A stretch of 7,501 nt of DNA from CBIHLX01 sp966210935 (GTDB lineage: Bacteria; Patescibacteriota; Saccharimonadia; Saccharimonadales; Saccharimonadaceae). The notes under the pieces were generated by a model. It worked only from the letters and a program-made list of their open reading frames with translations, did no database searches and had not been told where the DNA came from. Location: the NCBI GenBank assembly GCA_966210935.1, contig CBIHLX010000039.1, forward strand, positions 1 through 7,501. The letters run 5' to 3'. Shown here one piece after another: positions 1 through 4,072 of the stretch (its first letter is position 1; each line of letters opens with the position of its first letter). The position numbers were made by a program, and so were the translations under genes.

Positions 1-12
1 GTGCCGAATTAT

Positions 13-43
13 AAAAAGACCATCCGAATAGGATGGTCTTTTT
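13..43. terminator. Bidirectional rho-independent terminator
   Basis: A perfect 13-bp inverted repeat (arms 13-25 and 31-43, sequence AAAAAGACCATCC) encloses the 5-nt loop GAATA. Each strand ends its arm in a run of T, so it can stop transcription both ways. It probably ends a gene lying left of the window. It would also end any minus-strand transcript from the doubtful ORF at 72-359. Confidence 0.85.
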
Positions 44-71
44 CTTTATGGCAAACTTTTTATGCTTTTTG

Positions 72-359
72 TTACACGAAGCTATAGTGAGGCATCATGC
101 GCAAAGTTGTTGAGCATGATAATTGATCAGTATGCATGCCTATCACTTTGGCCAAGTTAATGTGGTACACATGTAGAAGAGTAGGCAAAGCTCGGTACGT
201 ATCCATTTGTAGGCTTGGTTGCGGGGCGCCCGAGCTGATGACAATTGGTGGGTGAGGTGAATTTTCATCGCTAAACGACAGAACGCCAAAGACCGACTCC
301 CATTCGGTTCGGCTCCTGGTGAACGTAGGTGTTGTGATAGTTTCAGGCGTGAGCGCCAT
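72..359 (-). CDS. Doubtful small hypothetical protein (95 aa)
   Basis: An open frame of 95 codons starts at ATG (359) and stops at 72. I do not recognise the protein. It has no clear transmembrane segment, no repeated motif and only one cysteine. For it: a terminator (13-43) lies just past the stop, and a possible -10 box TATATT is read on the minus strand at 380-385, about 20 nt before the ATG. Against it: there is no Shine-Dalgarno sequence, no convincing -35 box, and a second minus-strand frame (397-143) is open over the same stretch. It may be a real small gene, a decayed gene or chance. I infer no function. Confidence 0.25.
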   Translation of the reverse strand: MALTPETITTPTFTRSRTEWESVFGVLSFSDENSPHPPIVISSGAPQPSLQMDTYRALPTLLHVYHINLAKVIGMHTDQLSCSTTLRMMPHYSFV

Positions 360-493
360 CCGTGTGACCGAGATGATTGAATATATCTTAAATCCAAACC
401 TTCGTATGCATGATAGATTCCACAGCGTATGCGATACGATGGGACAATCCGGCTACTAGATTAGCAGTATGGTGCACGACAAACATAATAGCT

Positions 494-514
494 AAGAGCG
501 TGTGCTCTTTTTTT
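494..514 (+). terminator. Small rho-independent terminator
   Basis: A 6-bp stem AAGAGC/GCTCTT with tetraloop GTGT (494-509) runs directly into seven T residues (508-514). The T run is only on the plus strand. No plus-strand gene is visible upstream, so it either ends an unrecognised short transcript or is fortuitous. Confidence 0.5.
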
Positions 515-629
515 GTTCTCTACGGCTATCTAGGAACTTCTAGTAACTACTTGGCACTTAAGTAGACAAAACGATACCTCTGAAGGTTGCTGTTCCTTGT
601 AGGGGCTGCTGACACTAAATAAGACTATA

Positions 630-698
630 TAAAAACGACCGATCTCGCAGATACGGTCGTTTTGCATTTGAATCTAAATTTGGGATTCAAACAGGTGC
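630..698 (-). ncRNA. Candidate minus-strand small RNA with two hairpins
   Basis: A possible minus-strand promoter (705-733) would start a transcript near 698. About 70 nt later it meets a strong terminator. The predicted RNA holds two stems: TTTGAATC/GATTCAAA (667-674 with 684-691, 9-nt loop), and then the terminator (632-641 with 654-663). No ORF or Shine-Dalgarno sequence is visible inside. I do not recognise the RNA as 6S, SRP, tmRNA or RNase P RNA. The -35 box is weak, so this is a structural suggestion only. Confidence 0.3.
632..663. terminator. Bidirectional terminator
   Basis: A perfect 10-bp stem AAAACGACCG/CGGTCGTTTT encloses a 12-nt loop. The loop can itself form ATCT/AGAT, giving up to 14 bp with one bulge. 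The T run is longer on the minus strand (TTTTTATAT) than on the plus strand (TTTTG), so its main job is probably to end a minus-strand transcript. Confidence 0.75.
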
Positions 699-709
699 TT
701 ATTTATAAT
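680..709 (+). promoter_or_regulatory. Possible upstream plus-strand promoter
   Basis: TTGGGA (680-685) and a perfect TATAAT (704-709) are 18 nt apart. A further perfect TATAAT at 743-748 has no good -35 box. Either could give a longer leader for the KGG gene at 871. The region is AT-rich, so chance boxes are likely, and the promoter at 770-798 is the better candidate. Confidence 0.3.
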
Positions 710-733
710 ATAGCACTAGCTGGATAAGTGCAA
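705..733 (-). promoter_or_regulatory. Possible minus-strand promoter for the candidate small RNA
   Basis: Read on the minus strand, TTGCAC (733-728), a 17-nt spacer and TATTAT (710-705) form a sigma-70-like promoter. The -10 box matches five of six consensus bases and the -35 box three of six. It overlaps the plus-strand TATAAT at 704-709, so the two could not be used at the same time. Confidence 0.3.
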
Positions 734-769
734 TAGTATAAATATAATAAAAAAGTGCTTACGTAAATA

Positions 770-798
770 TTGACAAAACGGCTATGCTATGATAATAT
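770..798 (+). promoter_or_regulatory. Main promoter of the KGG-protein gene
   Basis: A perfect -35 box TTGACA (770-775) is separated by 17 nt from TAATAT (793-798). The TG of an extended -10 (TGA, 790-792) stands directly before it. Transcription should begin near 805, giving a leader of about 65 nt before the ATG at 871. Inverted repeats overlap the spacer and the start site and suggest repressor control. Confidence 0.75.
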
Positions 799-823
799 AC
801 TAAACATACACATAGCATATGTG
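783..823. repeat. Operator-like inverted repeats around the KGG promoter
   Basis: TATGCTATG (783-791, in the promoter spacer) has its exact reverse complement CATAGCATA at 811-819, just past the expected start site. The 9-bp arms are centred 28 bp apart and flank the -10 box. The second arm also lies inside a smaller palindrome CACATA-GCA-TATGTG (809-823). This arrangement is typical of binding sites for a dimeric repressor, but no regulator is identified in the window. Confidence 0.5.
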
Positions 824-824
824 A

Positions 825-850
825 GGTAATTACCGAAGTGGAGACTTCGG
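825..850 (+). promoter_or_regulatory. Leader palindrome and hairpin before the KGG ribosome binding site
   Basis: A perfect 10-bp palindrome GGTAATTACC (825-834) abuts a 7-bp hairpin CCGAAGT/ACTTCGG (833-839 with 844-850) whose four-base loop is GGAG. The hairpin ends 3 nt before the Shine-Dalgarno sequence at 853-860. It could protect the mRNA 5' end, keep the ribosome site open, or offer a decoy anti-Shine-Dalgarno contact. These roles are inferred. Confidence 0.5.
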
Positions 851-870
851 ATAAGAGGAGAATTATTCCC

Positions 871-1089
871 ATGGCTGGAACAAAAGAAGGCGGCAAGAAG
901 GCTGCAGCAAAGAATTTAGCAAAAGATCCAAACTTCTACGCAAAGATTGGCGCAAAGGGTGGCCGTCTCGGCCGCACTGGTGGCTTTGCCGCTAACCCAG
1001 AGCTAGCACGTATCGCTGGCGCAAAGGGTGGCCGTATTTCACGCCGCAAAAAGGTGACCATTCAAGATGAGGTTACGCTCGCTGCCTAA
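871..1089 (+). CDS. KGG-repeat general stress protein-like, 72 aa
   Basis: This small, very basic, glycine- and alanine-rich protein resembles the KGG/GsiB-type stress-induced family and its short phage and bacterial relatives. Two copies of the signature are visible: FYAKIGAKGGR (about residues 22-32) and ARIAGAKGGR (about 46-55), joined by a GRTGGFAANPE stretch. Both end in basic residues. There is no membrane segment, signal peptide or cysteine, so it should be cytoplasmic and perhaps largely unfolded when free. The biochemical role of the family is poorly known; protection under stress or nucleic-acid binding are guesses. The ATG at 871 is chosen because AAGAGGAG (853-860) stands 10 nt before it. 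An in-frame GTG at 838 lies inside the leader hairpin and has no such site. It is monocistronic, with its own promoter and terminator. Confidence 0.85.
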   Translation: MAGTKEGGKKAAAKNLAKDPNFYAKIGAKGGRLGRTGGFAANPELARIAGAKGGRISRRKKVTIQDEVTLAA

Positions 1090-1101
1090 GTAGCGCAAAT
1101 A

Positions 1102-1139
1102 ACAAAAAAATACCCGCATTATCGCGGGTATTTTTTTGT
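1102..1139. terminator. Shared bidirectional terminator between convergent genes
   Basis: A perfect 16-bp inverted repeat (1102-1117 with 1124-1139) encloses a 6-nt loop, with seven A on one side and seven T on the other. It ends the KGG gene on the plus strand, 13 nt after its stop. It also serves the minus-strand metallopeptidase gene, whose last codons and stop codon lie inside the stem and loop. Confidence 0.93.
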
Positions 1140-1589
1140 GAGGTGACGTCGCAGGGCATGTTGCCGAGCATCATTGACGGTCCACTCGCTCATGCAGGCT
1201 AGGCACTTATAAGTGTGCTGCTTTGTTTGTATGCCGGTTGCTTTGCAGGTGGGGCAGGTGCTTCGTGCATGAAGCCAGTCCCTGTAGGAGTCGAGTGAGT
1301 CTTCGATGATCTCGGGCTTGATAGTATGTCCATAACGAGGTGCAAGTGTGGTGGTTGCGTAGCGCCAGGCGTCGCGTTCCATTTCAATAAGCTCGACATC
1401 GCGCTTAAAGTCTTGATGCCCGAGTATGGCATGGGCTACTTCGTGCAAGAGTGAGTCGATATCGTTGCTCGCGGTAACATATGTAACAGTGAGTTTTTCA
1501 GGGTGCCAGTGAAAAGTAGCCCCTGCAACAAAGGCGATATCAGGGAAGTCTGTCGTAAGCTTAGGAACGAGCAAGGCAGTCGAGAGCAT
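1119..1589 (-). CDS. HEVAH zinc metallopeptidase-like protein with C-terminal zinc ribbon, 156 aa
   Basis: The protein has two parts. Residues 11-100 hold a zincin helix LLHEVAHAILGH: HEVAH at 49-53 with another histidine at 58. It is followed by ERDAW at 71-75, whose glutamate is a likely third zinc ligand, as in ImmA/IrrE-type peptidases. Residues 112-132 hold CPTC and CLAC, a four-cysteine zinc ribbon. There is no signal or membrane segment, so it is probably cytoplasmic. Substrate and reaction are unknown; protein cleavage is inferred from the motif alone. The frame is open upstream to 1802, but that part lies within the kinase gene. ATG 1589 is the last in-frame ATG before the conserved part; it has no Shine-Dalgarno and overlaps the kinase gene by 29 nt, suggesting translational coupling. 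TTG at about 1572 is an alternative. Its last five codons and stop form part of the terminator. Confidence 0.75.
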   Translation of the reverse strand: MLSTALLVPKLTTDFPDIAFVAGATFHWHPEKLTVTYVTASNDIDSLLHEVAHAILGHQDFKRDVELIEMERDAWRYATTTLAPRYGHTIKPEIIEDSLDSYRDWLHARSTCPTCKATGIQTKQHTYKCLACMSEWTVNDARQHALRRHLTKKYPR

Positions 1590-2376
1590 GGTAGTAGCAA
1601 CCGTAAATGACAGCTTCTTCGGGGTGAGCAGCAGCCTGAAGGCGCGGGCAGGGAATGTGCGCAGGGAGTCGCTCGGTAAGTAGGGCTTCGAGCTGACTGC
1701 CGTAGTGCGCAAAGTAGGTGCCAATGCTGCCGCCAATGATAATAATATCCGGCTGAACGAAGGGGATGATGGCGAGAAAACCGCGGCTGATGCGATCGGC
1801 AATCTGCTGCCAACTTCGTTCGCTAGTTATGTCGCGGGCATATTGCCCATAGGCGGCATAGATCGCTTTACCTGAGGCGAAGCTTTCCCATTCACGTACC
1901 ATGCCATCGAACTCAACAAGCGCGCGACCGCCCTCGCTGTAGCGCAGTCCCGGATCGATTTGACCATTGGTGATGATGCCTGTGCCAATGCCAGTACTAA
2001 TCGTGACATACAGAGAGGACGCTGGAGCGGGGGTAAGGATGCGAGTTTCAGCAAGGCCTGCGAGGTTGGCGTCGTTCTCGATAAATACAGGAGTGTCGCC
2101 TAGGACGCCAGCTAGTGCGGTGCGTGCATCAAAGTTCTTCCAGTGGAGATTGTTGCACCAGATAGCGACGCCATCTTTGACGATGCCTGGCAGGGCAATA
2201 ACGATTGCCTCAACGGTCTGATCGCCGTACTGCCCCTGGATAGTGTCACGCAAAAGGGTGACGTAGTCGTCGACATGTTCCGGCGTGGCGAATTTGATCA
2301 CCTCGCCTTTGGTTCCGTCTCGCTCAAAGCTCGTTACAAGCGTTTTCGTCCCACCCGTGTCGACCGTCACTAACAT
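1561..2376 (-). CDS. ROK-family sugar kinase (glucokinase-like), 271 aa
   Basis: ROK kinases phosphorylate hexoses with ATP in the cytoplasm. Visible motifs are DTGGTK (6-11, first phosphate-binding loop), ENDAN (100-104, with the likely catalytic base D102), STGIGTG (127-133, second phosphate loop) and IIGGS (near 214-218, adenosine site). The usual ROK zinc motif (GH, then CxCGxxGCxE) is missing. The stretch reads SEGGR (147-151) and resumes at ESFASG (164-169), which matches the normal segment just after the zinc loop. The sugar cannot be named; glucose or an N-acetylated hexose are the usual substrates. ATG 2376 is chosen because DxGGTK must lie at the N-terminus; the open frame runs up to 2472, but that part crosses the divergent promoters. 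No Shine-Dalgarno is present, and the -10 box stands 6 nt before the ATG, suggesting a leaderless mRNA. It is followed by the overlapping metallopeptidase gene. Confidence 0.88.
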   Translation of the reverse strand: MLVTVDTGGTKTLVTSFERDGTKGEVIKFATPEHVDDYVTLLRDTIQGQYGDQTVEAIVIALPGIVKDGVAIWCNNLHWKNFDARTALAGVLGDTPVFIENDANLAGLAETRILTPAPASSLYVTISTGIGTGIITNGQIDPGLRYSEGGRALVEFDGMVREWESFASGKAIYAAYGQYARDITSERSWQQIADRISRGFLAIIPFVQPDIIIIGGSIGTYFAHYGSQLEALLTERLPAHIPCPRLQAAAHPEEAVIYGCYYHALDCLARS

Positions 2377-2382
2377 AGTATG

Positions 2383-2391
2383 AGTGTAGCA
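2383..2391 (-). promoter_or_regulatory. Extended -10 promoter of the kinase operon, probably leaderless
   Basis: On the minus strand, TGC plus TACACT (2391-2383) forms an extended -10 element. The first base of the kinase ATG (2376) lies 7 nt past it, exactly where transcription should begin. The -35 region is weak, which extended -10 promoters tolerate. No Shine-Dalgarno sequence lies between. Confidence 0.55.
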
Positions 2392-2405
2392 TACCCACCC
2401 CCGGC

Positions 2406-2434
2406 TTGCGTACTCAGAAAAAACCCAGTATAGT
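2406..2434 (+). promoter_or_regulatory. Promoter of the LPQTG surface-protein gene
   Basis: TTGCGT (2406-2411), a 17-nt spacer and TATAGT (2429-2434) form a fair sigma-70-like promoter. It is divergent from the kinase promoter, with 18 nt between the two nearest elements, so one regulator or the local supercoiling could link both genes. Confidence 0.55.
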
Positions 2435-2459
2435 AAAGAAAAGTAATCGCGAGGTATAT

Positions 2460-2840
2460 ATGGGACGAACAAAACAGGGTGGTTCTATACTCGGATACGT
2501 CTTGGTGGGCGGCGTGCTTGTACTGCTTCTGCTGGGCGGCGCATACGTGCTGCGTAATTATTGGTCGGGTGCGCCATCAACTGAGGTGGCAGAAGAGGCG
2601 AATGACACTCCAGCGGCAACATCACCTGAGGAGCAAAAGCCATCCGAGCCGGCTCAAGAAGCTGCGCCAGCGCAGCCGCCTGCCCAGCAGTCGCCGGCCA
2701 CGCCTGCGCCCGCACCAGGCGCAACCGAGCTGCCGCAGACTGGTTCAGCCGACACTGTGCTGAGTGTCTCGATTCTGGTGATTCTTGCGGCTTGTGTGAT
2801 GCTTTATTTGCAGTCTCGTCGCTTCGCGGCCTCTCTTTGA
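2460..2840 (+). CDS. Small LPxTG-type surface protein, 126 aa
   Basis: After a basic start (MGRTKQGG), residues 9-31 form a glycine- and leucine-rich hydrophobic helix, either a signal anchor or a signal peptide without an obvious cleavage site. Residues 38-90 are a low-complexity stretch rich in Pro, Ala, Glu and Gln. LPQTG (91-95), a second hydrophobic helix (about 99-117) and the tail QSRRFAASL complete a sortase-type sorting signal. Sortase would cut between T and G and attach the protein to the cell wall. No folded domain fits, so it is probably a spacer, stalk or anchor rather than an enzyme. ATG 2460 has GAGGT (2451-2455) 4 nt before it; the open frame upstream to 2406 covers the promoter. 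No sortase gene is in the window. The gene stands alone, and the next promoter overlaps its stop codon. Confidence 0.8.
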   Translation: MGRTKQGGSILGYVLVGGVLVLLLLGGAYVLRNYWSGAPSTEVAEEANDTPAATSPEEQKPSEPAQEAAPAQPPAQQSPATPAPAPGATELPQTGSADTVLSVSILVILAACVMLYLQSRRFAASL

Positions 2841-2865
2841 CTTAAGAGTGTGCCTAGGGTACAAT
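2837..2865 (+). promoter_or_regulatory. Strong promoter of the rpsA gene
   Basis: TTGACT (2837-2842), a 17-nt spacer and TACAAT (2860-2865) match the sigma-70 consensus in five of six bases each. Transcription should begin near 2872, giving a leader of about 72 nt. The -35 box contains the stop codon TGA (2838-2840) of the LPQTG gene. No clear terminator separates the two genes, so some read-through is possible. Confidence 0.75.
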
Positions 2866-2920
2866 AAAGGGTAATCTCGGAGCACTCTATTTTTAGATGC
2901 GCTTTTGGAAATATCAATTA

Positions 2921-2942
2921 AGGAAGGAGTCTTAATAAGACT
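2921..2942 (+). promoter_or_regulatory. rpsA ribosome binding site with an adjoining hairpin
   Basis: AGGAAGGAG (2921-2929) is a strong Shine-Dalgarno sequence, but it lies 13-14 nt from ATG 2944, longer than usual. An inverted repeat AGTCTTA-A-TAAGACT (2928-2942) fills the gap and overlaps its last two bases. Folding would shorten the distance to the start codon or partly hide the site, so it may tune S1 synthesis. S1 autoregulation at its own leader is known in other bacteria; here it is inference. Confidence 0.5.
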
Positions 2943-2943
2943 T

Positions 2944-4017
2944 ATGGCAACTAAAGCCACAATAACAATGGACGAATTGCTCGCTGGCGACAGCGTCAAG
3001 CAACTAACTGCAGGTGAAGTGATTACCGGTACGGTACTTTCTCTGCGCAAACACGAAGTACTGATTGATCTTGGTGCTCAGGGCGTAGGCTACGTGCCTC
3101 GCCGTGAGGTTGGATTCTCACGTGCTCTTAAGGAAGGTGACGAAGTTACTGCTAGCGTTGTTGACGCTGAGCTCGACAACGGCTACTCACTGCTCTCACT
3201 TCGCAAGGCTGCGAAGGATCGCGGTTGGGAAGAAGTTGCTGCCAAGCTTGAAAGCGGCGAAATCATCGAAGTCTCACCATACGACGCCAACCGTGGCGGC
3301 CTATTGGTTGAATACGAAGGTGTACGCGGCTTCCTGCCTGTGTCACAGCTTTCAGCTGAGCATTACCCACGTGTCGGTTCAAGCGACAAGGACGAAATCC
3401 TCCAGCGTCTTAACGGCCTAGTTGGTCAGACCCTCAAGGTTCGTATCCTTGATAGTGACCGCAAGGCAAACAAGCTGATCTTCTCTGAAAAGGAAGCAGT
3501 AAAGGATGGCCTCGCTGATCGTCTTCAGAAGCTAAGTGTTGGCGACTCTGTAAAGGGTGTCGTTACTGGTGTTGTTGACTACGGTGCATTCGTCAACGTC
3601 GAAGGTATCGAAGGTCTCGTGCACATCTCAGAAATTAGCTGGGAGCGTGTGAACAACCCAAGTGACTACCTGAAGGTTGGTCAGACTATCGAAGCTAAGA
3701 TTATTAGCATCGACAAGGAACGCCTCAGTCTCTCAATCAAGCAGCTGACTAAGGATCCATGGCTCGACGAAGTTGAGCAGTTCAAGTCAGGCGACAAGGT
3801 CGAAGGTACGGTTACTCGTATCACGCCATTCGGCGCTTTCGTCCAGATCAGCCCAGCTGTTGAAGCACTCGTGCACATCTCAGAACTCGGTGACGGTAAC
3901 GACGTAGACCCAGAAAAGGTCTTTACCCTTAACGAGCGTAAGAGCTTTGTTGTTCTCGATATCGATCGTGACAACCGCAAGATCTCTTTGAGCCTTGCAG
4001 ACAAAAAGAAGAAGTAG
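2944..4017 (+). CDS. rpsA: Ribosomal protein S1-like, four S1 domains, 357 aa
   Basis: Four S1 RNA-binding (OB-fold) domains follow one another: about 23-88, 104-185, 197-266 and 281-352. Domains 3 and 4 are the most canonical, with YGAFV/FGAFV and LVHISE. Domain 2 is more divergent but keeps GVRGFLPVSQL. S1 binds single-stranded mRNA and helps the 30S subunit recruit it. Escherichia coli S1 has six domains; four is usual in many Gram-positive-like lineages. There is no KH domain, so this is not NusA, and no nuclease part, so not RNase E/G or PNPase. The C-terminus ends in a lysine run. ATG 2944 is the only reasonable start after the Shine-Dalgarno; an in-frame TTG at 2905 lies upstream of it. 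Lys and Arg codons are strongly biased to AAG and CGT/CGC, as in a highly expressed gene. It precedes infB by 55 nt. Confidence 0.92.
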   Translation: MATKATITMDELLAGDSVKQLTAGEVITGTVLSLRKHEVLIDLGAQGVGYVPRREVGFSRALKEGDEVTASVVDAELDNGYSLLSLRKAAKDRGWEEVAAKLESGEIIEVSPYDANRGGLLVEYEGVRGFLPVSQLSAEHYPRVGSSDKDEILQRLNGLVGQTLKVRILDSDRKANKLIFSEKEAVKDGLADRLQKLSVGDSVKGVVTGVVDYGAFVNVEGIEGLVHISEISWERVNNPSDYLKVGQTIEAKIISIDKERLSLSIKQLTKDPWLDEVEQFKSGDKVEGTVTRITPFGAFVQISPAVEALVHISELGDGNDVDPEKVFTLNERKSFVVLDIDRDNRKISLSLADKKKK

Positions 4018-4058
4018 TCTCTTAAAAATAAGAGAATAAATTACCCGCTTGACGGGTA
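4018..4058 (+). promoter_or_regulatory. Two hairpins between rpsA and infB
   Basis: TCTCTTA/TAAGAGA (4018-4024 with 4029-4035, loop AAAA) begins directly after the rpsA stop codon. TACCCG/CGGGTA (4042-4047 with 4053-4058, loop CTTGA) ends where the infB Shine-Dalgarno begins. Neither is followed by a T run, so they are not plain terminators. They may mark an mRNA processing site, protect the upstream 3' end, or control access to the infB ribosome site. I see no promoter in the gap, which supports co-transcription. Confidence 0.5.
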
Positions 4059-4072
4059 GGAAGGAGTTGATA

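Larger units (their letters stand above)
360..769. other. AT-rich intergenic stretch without a recognised gene
   Basis: I see no ORF here with a credible start and ribosome binding site, and no tRNA or rRNA. It holds a small plus-strand terminator (494-514), a longer two-way terminator (632-663), an 8-bp hairpin (667-691), a 6-bp hairpin CTACTT/AAGTAG near 546-564, the short palindrome CGTAT-GCG-ATACG (426-438), and several TATAAT-like boxes from 704 onwards. The density of hairpins and promoter-like boxes suits small untranslated transcripts better than proteins, but none is proven. Confidence 0.6.

Noticed and set aside
143..397. Second minus-strand frame (84 codons) over the doubtful 95-codon ORF
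   Set aside because: It has no ribosome site, the -10-like box falls inside it, and the protein has no recognisable feature.
515..663. Housekeeping RNA (SRP RNA, tmRNA or RNase P) in the spacer
   Set aside because: None of the conserved sequence signatures of these RNAs is present and no convincing plus-strand promoter is seen.
838..870. GTG start giving an 11-residue longer KGG protein
   Set aside because: The GTG lies inside the leader hairpin without a Shine-Dalgarno. ATG 871 has AAGAGGAG at good distance, and the family normally begins close to the first KGG part.
1124..1140. A AAA AAA slippery heptamer before a stem, as for a -1 frameshift
   Set aside because: The A run is part of the terminator stem itself, lies a few codons from the stop, and the shifted frame runs antisense into the KGG gene. 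The terminator explains it fully.
1590..1802. Extension of the metallopeptidase by 71 residues
   Set aside because: The added part lies wholly within the kinase gene and gives low-complexity Ser/Ala/Leu sequence without family features.
1967..2373. Plus-strand frames opposite the ROK kinase
   Set aside because: They overlap a gene with clear family motifs and have no motif or signal of their own.
2377..2472. Longer start of the ROK kinase
   Set aside because: ROK proteins begin a few residues before DxGGTK, and the extension would cross both divergent promoters and the start of the LPQTG gene.
2845..2896. AGAGTG/CACTCT stem followed by ATTTTTA as a terminator of the LPQTG gene
   Set aside because: The stem has only 6 bp with a 32-nt loop that contains the rpsA -10 box, so it is too weak to call.
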